From positions 182,618,866 to 182,682,865 of the forward strand of contig NC_080572.1 of the NCBI RefSeq assembly GCF_030247185.1: DNA of 64,000 nucleotides. Reading direction: 5' to 3'. A program made the position numbers and the translations under genes. The stretch comes from Malaya genurostris (lineage: Eukaryota; Arthropoda; Insecta; Diptera; Culicidae). Under the pieces are notes generated by a model. It was given only the letters and a program-made list of their open reading frames with translations, searched no databases and was not told the origin of the DNA. Positions 35,411-46,548 of the stretch are shown here, piece by piece (positions within the stretch are counted from its first letter, which is position 1; the number at the start of each line of letters is the position of its first letter).

Positions 35411-35751
35411 TTTTTTTATTTGATGTATAAAAACAGGTAGGTCATCGCTTTATGATTGTGATAAGAATTCTTGTTAGATAATTGTGATCCATTTTTGAAA
35501 AATTTCTTTCATTTCGTAAGAGATAGACCATTCTTAAGGTTATACAATGTTTAAACACGAAAACTAACAGTCAAAATGAGCGTTCCAGTATTTTTAAGAC
35601 GTTTTTTTTAAGGTTTCACACTTTTTACTATAACTTCGGGTAGACAAATCATTTTGCAATTTTTATAATATATATTTTTTCATTCTTAAAACATTTACCT
35701 TTCTATTTACATCAATACGAGCGTTCCAACTTTTTTCACGAAGTGTTAATA

Positions 35752-36897
35752 AGGAGTGTATCGAAAAGTAGTTAGCAACATTGATTATTGAATAAAAAAG
35801 CGAAAAAAAAACATATTTTGACATCAGTTTTCGATATATTGTAGAAAATTTACAATTTTATGCATTTCACTGATTATATTGAAGAAAATCCTATTTTCTG
35901 TGAAACGCTCGCACTTTGGACTTGACATTCTTCATTGAATTCTACACAGTTACTTTTGTGACTTTCTTGGTGGTAGCTGTCCAGTTTTTTTTAACTCCTG
36001 CATGTTTTGGGACACTGTACCTTCCTTCCGAAAGTGCCGCTTGACAATTGCCCAATACCTTTCAATTGGCCGAAGACCCGGGCAGTTCGATGGGTTGATG
36101 TCCTTTTCCACGAATTGTACATTATTTTTTGACAATCACTGTAGAACGGAGTTGGCGTAGTGAGCTGAAGCCAAATCCAGCCAGAAGAGAGGAGGAGCCT
36201 TATGCTTTCTGTACAGTGGCAGCATTCTCTTCTTCATACATTCTTCCTCGTACACCTTGCCGTTAATTGTGCCCTTTGTGGAAAAAATCGACGACCGCAA
36301 ACCACAAGTACAAATTGCTTTCCAGATCAACACCTTCTGCCCAAACTTTTCCATCGCCACCGTGGTGTCAGCGTGGTGTCAGCGTCGTACTGGCCCTGGT
36401 ACGCCGGTTTCGTATAATATTGCTGTCCGGGCAGCGTTCGAGAGTCTTCCTTGGCGTAGGTTTCGTCGTCGATCAGGATGCATCCGTCTTTATTCTGTAG
36501 AATCCGGGTTTCTCCTGATGTACTCAACCACTTTTAAGTCCCGGCCGGTCTGTCTGGGACCCGTTTTCCTACCGGATCGGGGCAAATCCTTCATGGAAAG
36601 GGTCTTACCGAACTTCTCGATCATATTTTTGACACTGGTGTGGTGCACTTTCACCCGTTTTGCAATGTCGTTGTACGTGACACCACTTTCTGAGCACCAA
36701 GTGTGCAGAATTTTCTTTCGCGTTTCCGGATCAATTCGATTCATCATTGAAACGATATACCATACCGAAACCAATCGATTGCGCAGCTGTTATTGACATG
36801 TAAACAAACATGTCATCGCAAAACACGCTGCAAAAAATTAAGCCATTTCAGAGTAATACCTGCTTGAATGTTGCTAACTACTTATCGATACATTCCT
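35752..36897 (-). mobile_element. Tc1/mariner-group DD37E transposon, nearly complete
   Basis: Flanked by TA (35750-35751 and 36898-36899). Terminal inverted repeats of about 31 bp: left AGGAGTGTATCGAAAAGTAG then TTAGCAACATT; right end complement AGGAATGTATCGATAAGTAG then TTAGCAACATT. Total 1146 bp, a usual size for mosquito ITmDD37E elements. It encodes a frame-broken transposase on the minus strand. The TIRs still differ at only about three positions, so the copy is not ancient. Confidence 0.9.
35950..36774 (-). pseudogene. DD37E transposase, two frame breaks and a stop
   Basis: N-terminal helix-turn-helix (KKILHTWCSESGVTYNDIAK, RVKVHHTSVKNMIEKFGKT) at 36774-36490; catalytic block one (DGCILIDDETYAKED) at 36527-36327; second catalytic Asp (FWLDLASAHYANSVLQ) at 36360-36139; TGA at 36136-36138; third catalytic residue in LRPIERYWAIVK. 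Counting the TGA as one codon, 37 residues lie between the second Asp and the Glu, giving DD37E. Frames shift near 36500 and 36340. With all motifs present but three lesions, it cannot make active enzyme. Confidence 0.9.
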
Positions 36898-36993
36898 TAG
36901 AGTAGATTTACAGCACAGATGCTACGACTCGCGGGAGCTCGTGATGAGCTCGTACGAGCTCAGAGCTTGTAGGAGCTGAGTTGTGCATGCCTG

Positions 36994-38310
36994 TGCAGCG
37001 CCCTTATTAAATTTTCCTTTGAATTTGCTAGTATTTTAGAAAAAAATAGGAAATTGTGAAGGAAACTCTCATATCAGCGTAGCCGCAACCTTCAGGTATA
37101 AACTTTGTTATAGAAGCGTGCACATTTTCGAGCATTAGTCATCGCAACGATGTTTAAGAAACTTTGTTATAAAACCATAGACAGTTCCGAGCATTAGTCA
37201 GCGCAGCAATGTTGTAAAAACAAAGCTATTATTTTCACGGACACTGGTCACTGCCTCTGGCCTAGCGACAGTGGTCTCGACTTTCGGTAGAACTTCGGGA
37301 GAAAGTCGGATGAACTTTCTACTTGAAATCACAAGCTCGGCTTGTACTAAAATCTTCGGGCTTCACCCGAAAGTAAATGTTAGGAGCTTAAAAACCCATA
37401 GTTGGGAAGAGTTAGGAGGCTAGTTCAATTTTAACGAGTGCGCGGTAAATAGCCGTTGGTCTCGGGCGTCGGCCCGTAGACAAATTAGCAGTTCAGTTTT
37501 ACAGAGTGCGGTAGATAGGCGCGAGTCTCGGGAGTCGACCCGTAGACAGATTAAGTAATTTTTGCTTCGAGTATTCGAGTTAGTTCAGTTCGGAGTATAA
37601 TACAGTAGCCATAGAAATATGCGTGCATGGTGAGGTTTGAGTATCAAGTGACCTCAAAATCAAGTAAGAAATATTGTTTATAATGGGATATATATTAGAT
37701 TTCGAAAGGCATCTAAAGAATTGAGTGAAAGATTGCTGTAATGAGTGAAGATTTAACAGTTTCATGTGCAGGTTTGATAGTCACATGCAAAAGAAAAATA
37801 GTTAGACACAGCCATTGTTCGTGACACAAAAGTACGTGTTGAAGAATAACTTCTTTTATTAATGTAAACAAGTAAATGTGGAGACATATATCCGACGAGT
37901 TCACCATGAAGTGTTGTGAATAGATTTGCAAACTCGTGGAGTATGCAATAGACTGTACTGTAGTAGGACATACGTTCATATGTGCATAAACCTAATGATA
38001 TGCCGAGCTTAGTGAGACTGCGTGAAGTGTTAGCCTTATTAACAATCGTTAGTGACTTTTTGTTAGATTGTAGGATTCCTAAAACAGCCTAATCCTGCAC
38101 TATTGAGAATAAGTAGCTGTTAAGTGAAAAGCACAGAAAAAATTGAAACTCAAAAAAAGTGAAATTCGTGATATTAAACTCAAGTACATGGGTGAATCAA
38201 TACAATGACATAAAAGAGAAACCGAATTGAAGAGTATTACTCCGTATAGAACTGAAAGAAACATCCTCTTCGTTATTCTTCTCCCGCCTCCGCTCGGCCG
38301 GGAGGATGCA
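36994..38310 (+). repeat. Left LTR, 1317 bp
   Basis: Begins TGCAGCGCCCTTATTAAATT, ends GGCCGGGAGGATGCA. Contains two copies of a roughly 70-bp unit with the hairpin-forming CTCGGGCGTCGGCCCGTAGAC (about 37436-37555) and one copy of the AAGTACGTGTTGAAGAATAA unit. Also a GCTTCACCCGAAAG hairpin (37368-37381). Confidence 0.9.
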
Positions 38311-40142
38311 AGTGGTGACAGCGGTACTAGCCGGAAGTGGCAAGGATACGCCAGGACTAAGGAATAGGAATTCGGAATTAAGGATGTTGGGCGAAGTTGT
38401 ATTAGTATGATTTGAGTTTATTTTTAGAAAGGAAAAACAGGAACACGTGCCGAAAGAACCAGCTCAAGTAGTGGGGGAGAGAAGCTGCGGCATGAGCACT
38501 ACACAACCGACCAGATGAAAGGACGGCTTCTGAAGCTACGCAAGCAAGGATGGTAAGACACCATTAAAATGAACACGGTATAGAAGCTAGTTGCGGGAAA
38601 AATTTAGAAAAAAACAGGTTTAGAAAAGATTCATTATAACCTGCAACAAGCATTCGCATGCCGCAACTTTAATAACAATTTTATATCCACAGACAGACGT
38701 ATTGTCGACAGACGGGTTGTCGACCTGTATCTACAGGTTAAAGGTACCTCAACAAAAAAAAATATATAAGTAAACATAAAAACCTCTCGATTAATGGAAA
38801 AGTACACGAGACAACATATAGACAAATAAATATATCGCAGAAACACTTAATGAAAAAAACAAAAAAAATAGATAGAAAGAAGAAATATGATAATGGAAAA
38901 AAAAATTACGATGCACAAAGTTATGATAACGAAAAAAATATAAGAGAATATGATGCACAATGCGATTATTAAGAGAAAAAATATACATATATACAAATAA
39001 TAACCATCACAGAATAGACACCAGATCACGTAAGACGTTTATAAAAATAATAACAAGCATAGAATAGAAAAATGTTTACACTAAAAGCACAGAATCATAC
39101 AAAACGAATAAAAGTTTTTTTTTGGAGTCCCGAACTGTGTGTGTGCCCGAAAATAGTCGTCGCAGAAAGAAGGATGTCAGTAGCTTAGCCAAGCTACCTA
39201 AGAGAACGAGAGGGTGTGATCGGATGCGGTGGCAAGTTGAAGACAAAGGGAACCGGGGAATCACCAAGATGTCAGAAGGAAGAACAGTAGAGTCGAAAAA
39301 TCGAGGCAGAAAATTTATTAAAAGACGGGATAACAAATCGAAATAATGGCAATGCTACAAATTGCTACATCAACAAGTACAAATGATAACAAAACAAGAA
39401 GGAAGTAAATGCAGTCAACACAGTTAAAGATGACTTGCGCGGGTATGCAACAGCGTTACAAACTGCTACCCTATAATTTATTCAGTGAGCATCGTCAAAG
39501 CTCAGCTGAATACCATAAACAATTATTGGAAAATCAAAGCTTATTAATACGTGAAAAAAATTAAACAGTTGGTTGTTTAAAAATACACTACGAAGAAGAT
39601 AACCACGAAATCAAATGCAATGCATAAAAGTTGCTAGGAGCCTCAACACATTGTACCAAACGAGAAGCCAGGATGAGAAGCAACAATACAGAATACCAAT
39701 ATTACTACTGACAGCAATCCCAATGATGTCCAAAATGCAAAGGAGTCAACGGTCAATTTTCAACTATGCCCAATGAAGCGAGTTCATAAGCAATGAGAAG
39801 CCCTACTACGTATCACCAACACAGAAGAACGAACTATTAGGAACGAGAACGACACGGAACCCAGAGTCCGAGACTAGCAACCGTTCGATCACTCCCACAG
39901 ATAAAGCAACAATAGAAGCATACCATGGAGCAGGATGGCGTCAGAGGAGAACACACACACACGCGGACCATCGTAAGGTTAGGAAATTTAACTAACGTAT
40001 AGCCAACAACGAAAAATAAACCAATTGGCAATTGTAAATACGGAAATTTGTGATCCAGCTACCAACCTCAATGTTATAAACCAACGCATTCGACTTGATG
40101 TCTATCCTTCAGGTCACATCAAGCTCAGTAAGTAAGGGGGCA
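38311..40142 (+). other. Interior of the LTR element, no recognised protein
   Basis: Begins GTGGTGACAGCGGTACTAGC and ends AGTAAGGGGGCA. It is purine- and A-rich on the plus strand over most of its length. The longest plausible plus-strand ORF is 74 codons (39122-39346), basic and hydrophilic (RKKDVSSLAKLPKRTRG), with no known motif. Minus-strand ORFs of 60-86 codons are hydrophobic shadows of the A-rich strand. It may hold only packaging and priming signals. Confidence 0.7.
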
Positions 40143-41646
40143 TGCAGCGCCCTTATCAAATTTTCCTTTGAATTTGCTAGTATTTTAGAAAAAAATAGGA
40201 AATTGTGAAGGAAACTCTCATATCAGCGTAGCCGCAACCTTCAGGTATAAACTTTGTTATAGAAGCGTGCACATTTTCGAGCATTAGTCATCGCAACGAT
40301 GTTTAAGAAACTTTGTTATAAAACCATAGACAGTTCCGAGCATTAGTCAGCGCAGCAATGTTGTAAAAACAAAGCTATTATTTTCACGGACACTGGTCAC
40401 TGCCTCTGGCCTAGCGACAGTGGTCTCGACTTTCGGTAGAACTTCGGGAGAAAGTCGGATGAACTTTCTACTTGAAATCACAAGCTCGGCTTGTACTAAA
40501 ATCTTCGGGCTTCACCCGAAAGTAAATGTTAGGAGCTTAAAAACCCATAGTTGGGAAGAGTTAGGAGGCTAGTTCAATTTTAACGAGTGCGCGGTAAATA
40601 GCCGTTGGTCTCGGGCGTCGGCCCGTAGACAAATTAGCAGTTAGTTCAGTCTCAGAGTGCGCGGAAAATATCCGTTAGTCTCGGGCGTCGGCCCGTAGAC
40701 AAGTTAGGAGTAGTTCAGTTTTACAGAGTGCGGTAGCTAGGCGCGAGTCTCGGGAGTCGACCCGTAGACAGATTAAGTAGTTTTTGCTTCGAGTATTCGG
40801 ATTAGTCTAGTTCGGAGTGTAATACCGTAAGCCGTAGGAGTATGCATAGTGTGCAATGTGAGGCTCGAGTATCAAGTGACCTCAAAAGCAAGTAAGAAAT
40901 AATGTTTTCGGAAGGCATCTAAAGAATTGAGTGAAAGATTGCTGTAATGAATAAAGATTTAACAGTTTCATGTGCAGTGTTTGATACTCATATGCGAGAA
41001 GAACAAAATAGTTAGACACAACCATTGCTCGTGTCAAGATAGTGTTGATAAATTACGACAACAAAATTATATGTTGAAGAATTAGTGTTGATAAATTACG
41101 ACAACAAAAGTATGTGTTGAAGAATTAGGGTTGACAATATACGACAACAAAAGTATGTGTTGAAGAATAACTTCTTTTATTAATGTAAACAAGTAAATGT
41201 TGAGACATATATTCGACGAGATCACCATGAAGTGTTGTGAATAGATTTACAAAGTCAGTGGAGTATGCAATAGACTGTACTGTAGTAGGACATACGTTCA
41301 TATGTGCATAGACCTAATGATATGCCGAGCTTAGTGAGACTGCGTGAAGTGTTAGCCTTATTAACAATCGTTAGTGACTTTTTTTGTTAGATTGTGGGAA
41401 AGAACTCCCAAAACAGCCTAATCCTGCACTACATATTGAGAATAAGTAGCTGTTAAGTGAAAAGCACAGAAAAAATTGAAACTCAAAAAAAAGGTGAAAT
41501 TCGTGATATTAAACTCTAGTATATGGTTTAATCAATACAATGACATAAAAGAGAAACCGAATTGAAGAGTATGACTCCGTTTAGAACTGAAAGAAACATC
41601 CTCTTCGTTATTCCTCTTCCGCCACCGCTCGGCCGGAAGCTATGCA
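40143..41646 (+). repeat. Right LTR, 1504 bp
   Basis: The same as the left LTR except for expansions: three instead of two CTCGGG/GTCGGCCCGTAGAC units (40584-40775), and about three extra 43-bp AAATTACGACAACAAAA/GTATGTGTTGAAGAAT units (41025-41170). The end reads GGCCGGAAGCTATGCA. Confidence 0.9.
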
Positions 41647-41650
41647 CCTG

Positions 41651-43020
41651 CCTTAAAGAATGCGTTTTATCCCCATACTACAAACAGTTAAGAGAACCCT
41701 TACAGTCGCTTTCCATTTGCTTTCACCATATTTCAGTTTCTCAGCCGGTCACAGTTCGGAGTGGAGTTGTGCTTCGACTTGAAATCTCCTCGATGATTCA
41801 ACTCCAAAAATAGAAGTCCAGTGTATAGAATTTTCGATTAAAATTCTTCAATTTTCGGATGTCACACAACTTCTTGGCCAACTGCTTTTAAACGCATAAA
41901 AACCAATTACCTCACGAAAACACTAAATTTCTCGTTAAGAAATAACCAAAACCTTAACATGGTCATTTCGCTCCATCAAGATTGAACCGTCTAAATTGAC
42001 ACTGAACACATTGGCGCGTGATCACCAAATCAAGATTGTGCAGTTTTTGAGGAGATTTTTTCTACCCGATTCGTTTCCCATGTTCCAAACCGTGCGATAA
42101 AATGTAGTCGAAATGCGGAAATGCATAACGACAACAAATTTAGCATATAAACTGCCGTTAGCACTAAAACTAATCGTTCATTCGACACATGTTTTCCAAG
42201 GATCACCGCAAATCGTTTGGACGAAGCGGTGGTTTCTAATCTGAGGATGAGTCGCGTTCTAAGATAATTTGCATATTCAAAAAATCCGATTTGTATACAA
42301 CGCAGGGTGAGAAAAAAATGTAGCCAATACCTTTCAACGGTTCTGTAGCTAAAAATTTGTTCATTCAGTCAACGCCAAAACCGGGATCCTGCATCTCATT
42401 GCGGAAATCGATCGACTATTTTGACAGACGTACAAGGACCCGACAAAGTTTAACTGGTCAATTCATTGAGATAATTAACGCATCCGCCCCGAAAATTTAC
42501 CGCTTGTTCGATTCGGAAAGAAAACATTTAATGTCAAAGTACCATTGCATGAATCTGTAGAGCTTTGGGAATTTATTGTTCTGAATAAATGGACTTTTTT
42601 GATGTGTAAACCTTAGCCTTTAGAACAATCCGCTGTCGTTGTCAGTAAATTATCAGTAATAGTTTTCACAAAATGGCTCTCGGGACTAAGTTTTACATTG
42701 TAATACAATAGTTATTGTCCTCCGTTTAGAGAAGAGATTGGCGTTCAAATTGGCGTCATTTAGGACCCAAGACATCGCAATTGTGTTTAAGTGACAATTT
42801 TACATCATCAGAATCTTGAAATTTTGCAAATGCCATTGAATTTTTTCAGCTGAAACTTCTTTATTTTCGAACCAACCCAAAACAGGCTTTACGCAGTATC
42901 CATTTGGTGCAGCAGTCGGCTCGCGAGCCACATGCGGCTTTTTCTACAGTTCCGGTAAGGTCCATTTGAAAATTTAAATTATTTTATAAAATTATTGTAT
43001 GGTGTAAGCCGACAAGAAAA
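41651..43020. other. Flanking DNA, one weak coding-like patch
   Basis: The LTR element interrupts a sequence whose left part is 36900-36993 (GAGCTC-rich, GCTCGTGATGAGCTCGTACG). At 42475-42600 a plus frame reads RPENLPLVRFGKKTFNVKV, PLHESVELWEFIVLNKW and then AATAAA-containing DNA, which resembles a protein tail but has no family I recognise; another frame is open for 67 codons (42357-42560). Around 42910-42945 GTCGGCTCGCGAGCCACATG resembles a common hAT-related end, too short to call. Confidence 0.25.
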
Positions 43021-43023
43021 TAT

Positions 43024-43374
43024 TTGTGGTTGGTGAAAAACGTGGATGTGTTGCGAATTTTAATTTTTAATGCTTTCGAGCCAAAAAATTTCCATTCCTA
43101 CGCAGACATGACGCTCCCTTACTATTCTGGCCTGATTTGGCATCTTGTCACTACGCCAAAGACGTTTTGGGATGGTATAAAGCGAATGCAGTCCATGTTG
43201 TACCGAAAGAGGCTAATGCACCGAAATGCCTGGAGTTCCGACCTATCGAGCGGTATTGGACTCTCGCGAAGAGAGAACTCTTTCAATATAAACAACAAGC
43301 TACAACAAATGAAAAATGTCGAAAATCTTGAACAAAAGCAGCTAAATCTAATCGGCACAGACCCTAATAGCTAG
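43024..43374 (+). pseudogene. DD37E transposase fragment, C-terminal catalytic region
   Basis: Plus frame: KKFPFLRRHDAPLLFWPDLA, SCHYAKDVLGWYKANAVHVV, PKEANAPKCLEFRPIERYW, TLAKRELFQYK, then a stop at 43332. Between the Asp of WPDLA and the Glu of RPIERYW there are 37 residues, so again DD37E. The wording differs from the 35752-36897 copy, so it is a different subfamily member. The N-terminal half and both TIRs are missing. Confidence 0.85.
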
Positions 43375-43546
43375 AGTAAATTCAAAAGTATGTAGTTTCT
43401 TCATGAGGCCTATTTCAGTAACTGTAATTAGTTTTAAGATGACTAATAATGCCCAACTAAATGAATAAAAATGCATCTTAGTTTGACCTAACAGTAAATT
43501 TGCTTCACTCCAAATTTAATATGTATTATTATTATTAATATTGATT

Positions 43547-43697
43547 TATTTATACCCGGCTTTAACCTAGCTACGGTCTTTCAGCCTCAATATTAATATA
43601 GGCTAATATAGGCTGACAATCATTTTGCGAATAATTTTAACTCTGGTTCTTACCTGGCGAACGACCGCAACTTGGTTAAAGCCGGGTATAAATAAAC
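43547..43697. repeat. Inverted repeat with about 22-bp core arms
   Basis: TTTATACCCGGCTTTAACCT at 43549-43568 pairs with AGGTTAAAGCCGGGTATAAA-type sequence at 43674-43693 (GGTTAAAGCCGGGTATAAAT); weaker pairing extends to GCTACGGTC / GACCGCAAC. This could be a very short MITE or a hairpin tail of the neighbouring LINE. Confidence 0.6.
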
Positions 43698-43796
43698 GAT
43701 ATAAAAAAATACTCTGGAAAATGCACCAAAAGAGTAATTTTCACTTCTATGTAATTTGTTTTCCGCTTTCTTATAGAAAGGAAATGGATTTTTTTT

Positions 43797-44704
43797 GTGA
43801 CATTCACTCTGAACGCAATGGACACTGGCAACCACGTAGAAACTCTTTACATCGACTGTAGTAAAGCTTTCGACCGTACTGACACACCATTACTTCTATA
43901 CAAACTACAAATATATGGCAAAGAACATAACCTTCTGGAGTTCATACTTAACGATTCGTGTACAAGTAGTTCGCTTCCAAAACATAAACTCTAAGCCAAT
44001 TAATGTAACATCTGGCGTACCTCAGGGCTCTCACCTTGGGCCTCTTCTTTTCATTTTACATAAAAACGACATTTCCTTCATATTCAAAAATCTAAAAGAG
44101 CTTATATATGCAGACGACATGAAACTCTTCATGGACATTAAAAATATCAACGACGCTGTAATATTCCAGAACGAAATCAATCTATTCCACATTTGGTGCT
44201 GCAAAAGTCTACTTCAACTCAATGTAAAAAAATGCAACTCAATAACTTTCAGTGGGAAAAACGAAACCCATTTGATAGACATATTTTTAGGAAATCAAAT
44301 ACTAGGAAAAAGTAAAATTGTACGAGATTCAGATGTAATCTTGGACTCCAAACTAACATTTGTGGAACATTATAACACAATAATCAATAAAGCAAACAGT
44401 ATGCTGGGCTTTATCAAACGCTTCAGCCATAATTTCCAAGACCCATATACTATAAAATTGCTATACAGTACATATGTCAGACCAATCTTGGAATATTGCA
44501 GCCTAGTATGGAATCCATATAACATTATTCACAAAGAACCCATTGAATCGATACAAAAACATTTTCTTTTATATGCACTTCGTAAATTAAACTGGACAGC
44601 ATTTCCTCTGCCATCATATGAAGCACGCTGCATGCTCATCAATATACAAATACTTAAAGAACGCCGCGACTTTGCAATGCTCTATTTTATCAGCGACATT
44701 ATAT
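43797..44704 (+). pseudogene. LINE reverse transcriptase domain
   Basis: Motif A: VETLYIDCSKAFDRTDTPLL (43797-43994 frame). One frameshift near 43950, then VTSGVPQGSHLGPLLFIL (motif B), LIYADDMKLFMDI (motif C YADD), LQLNVKKCNSITFS, ILDSKLTFVEHY, LLYSTYVRPILEYCSLVWNP and RKLNWTAFPLPSYEARCMLI. The frame stays open until the MITE cuts it after the SDIIS codons at 44705; the residues up to 44781 belong to the MITE. Catalytic residues are intact, so decay is recent. Confidence 0.9.
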
Positions 44705-45333
44705 CACAGACTAACAGACAGGACACTCAAATTAGATTCTTCAATCATTTTAACGGTCATTTCGAATATTCTTTTATTTAGGACAGTACTCACATGTGTC
44801 ATGATGGCGCCACGTTACCCTATCAAAAACATCCTGTCTGTCATCTGGACTGTGTTTATTTTTTTCATTTACCAACAGAATTACCTGTAATGTAATGATT
44901 TGTATACGTCCATTCGAATTTCATGCAGGATACAGATTTAATACATATTGCCAAAACTATATACATAATTGTGCCTACTTCTCATCCTCCAACGCAATAC
45001 AAAATCGAACCCGTTTTGTTACAATATTTACTTGCTTCTGGTCTGCCGCCACCTTATTTCGGGTGAAAACTACCAACACAATAAAAAATAGTCTAGATGA
45101 ACAACGTTGAGTCAAATAAATGGTTACCTTCCCACATAGCGAAAAAGTTATATAATATATTATCAACGTAATCCAATAATTTATTGTGACGATTCATTTT
45201 CAAATATTTTGATGAAATCAGGCATGTACAGATAGTAAATAGTTCGCGCAGTACAATATAGGTGGAACTAGTGCATCACGAAAAATTATTTTTATAAGAA
45301 TTTACTCATACTGTCATGTCTGTTAGTCTGTGG
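44705..45333. mobile_element. MITE inside the LINE, CACAGACTAACAG ends
   Basis: TTATATC is found at 44699-44705 and 45334-45340; ends are CACAGACTAACAGACAGGAC and, in complement, CACAGACTAACAGACATGAC. Removing one repeat and the insert restores the LINE reading ...SDIISQR..., which confirms the insertion. Duplication length is 6-8 bp depending on how the end is cut. No transposase; internal ORFs are small. Confidence 0.85.
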
Positions 45334-45398
45334 TTATATCTCAACGCATTCAATCAGCTCCATTATTATCGCAGTTAAATTTTTTATATACCTAGCCG

Positions 45399-45567
45399 TC
45401 AACTACGTTCCAGGAAATTATTTTTAGAAAAACATGCTAGAACAAATTATGCAAAATACAGTCCAGTCAATAGAATAATGCACCATTACAATCAATACTG
45501 CAAACATCTTTACCTTACTATGTCAAAAAATCAAATAAAACCTCAGCTTTGTCGTAGAAATAATGCG
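45399..45567 (+). pseudogene. LINE ORF2 C-terminal tail after the MITE
   Basis: SRQLRSRKLFLEKHARTNYA, KYSPVNRIMHHYNQYCKHLY and LTMSKNQIK follow, the usual C-terminal wording of this LINE family, one base out of frame with the 45334-45398 portion (extra T in a T run), then a stop. The 3' UTR is about 50-70 bp. Confidence 0.75.
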
Positions 45568-45640
45568 TAGTATGTAAGTGAACATAGTAAACAATTTATA
45601 TGTAGTCTACATTTGCTTGACGAAATAAATAAATAAATAA

Positions 45641-46540
45641 ATTGTTGGATAAACCGACTTTTGAGAGGAGCTCTAGCGGCCCTTAGCGTTATATACCATT
45701 CGACGAGATTGAAAAATGTCTGTGTGTGCACCTTTCGAAGAATTTTTCTATAAGCTAAATTTTCTCGGAGATGGCTGAGCTGATTTCAATAAGCAGCTAC
45801 TATATAGCATTTGAAAGCTACTGTTGGGTTATTATTCCGGAGATATTATGGTATAAGTGTCGTAACCGTCAAAACGGTTTTTTTCTATCCGATTTTTTTT
45901 TCAGAAATAAACCCAATGATCAAGTTCAAATGCATTATTGCTGATAAATTTGAATTTGAATTCCAAAGAAAATAGTACTCAAATGGTAATAATCGATTTA
46001 TGACAGGAATGAAAAATCACAACTTGTGACTAAAGCTTGAATATTAACAATACCAAATTAATTCAATGAAATAAAATACATGGAATCCCCTGTTTTTATC
46101 CTCGTAGTGGTGCGATGAAGCCTTTTTCATAATTGACAATATGAGAATTTGATATAAGTTCGATTTGAATTAGTTTGACTACTATTCCCGGTGGCGGAAT
46201 AGCCGAGTAAATTTGGTTGGCCATAAACTTACAAGACCTATATTATGGCTTAGTTTTAACGATTTTGGTGTATTTTGTCTCATCATTTTAGAGGAAGACT
46301 TCAAAATTTTAACCCTCTTCAACCTATGATTCTGGGAGTCGGATTACACCAGTCGAAACTCATTCACGTTTGGCACGTCAGTAAGAATGATACACTTCGG
46401 TGTTTATTGAAAAAGTTTCAGCTCAGGTAAAGTTTGAGCTTTACGTCTGCTTAGCGGTTTATGTTAAACTGATAGGCGGCATAGTAGTTCAACATGAACT
46501 GATATGCACTGTTGAGGCGAGGACGAATCGTAAAGAAAAA
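45641..46540 (+). repeat. Array-family left module, then featureless AT-rich DNA
   Basis: 45660-45800 has GAGGAGCTCTAGCGGCCCTT, ATATACCATTCGACGAGATT, GTCTGTGTGTGCACC and CTCGGAGATGGCTGAGC, the module plus first monomer of the 2823/33957 family. 45800-46540 shows no further structure. Confidence 0.45.
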
Positions 46541-46548
46541 CATTAATA

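Larger units (their letters stand above)
36994..41646 (+). mobile_element. Non-autonomous LTR retrotransposon without gag-pol
   Basis: Two long direct repeats (36994-38310 and 40143-41646) start TGCAGCGCCC and end ATGCA. CCTG flanks both outer ends (36990-36993 and 41647-41650) as target duplication. A purine-rich AGTAAGGGGG lies just left of the right LTR (40131-40140) as polypurine tract, and TGGTGACAGCGG just right of the left LTR (38313-38324) is a possible primer-binding site. The 1.83-kb interior has no gag, protease, RT, RNase H or integrase motif. This is the structure of a LARD-type element that would need a partner's enzymes. LTR similarity is high apart from repeat-number indels. 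Superfamily unassigned; a 4-bp duplication fits Gypsy or BEL. Confidence 0.88.
43797..45640 (+). mobile_element. Jockey-like LINE, 5'-truncated, interrupted by a MITE
   Basis: RT begins abruptly at motif A and runs to the element's C-terminus, followed by a 3' end TTTGCTTGACG and AAATAAATAAATAAATAAA (about 45608-45640). A roughly 630-bp element with its own target duplication sits at 44705-45333. The clade call (Jockey-type versus CR1/L2-type) rests on motif wording; short-repeat tails of the AAATA kind also occur in CR1/L2-type LINEs. Confidence 0.85.

Noticed and set aside
42357..42600. Host gene 3' exon with polyadenylation signal
   Set aside because: Two frames compete, neither with a recognised domain, and GAATAAA is common in AT-rich DNA.
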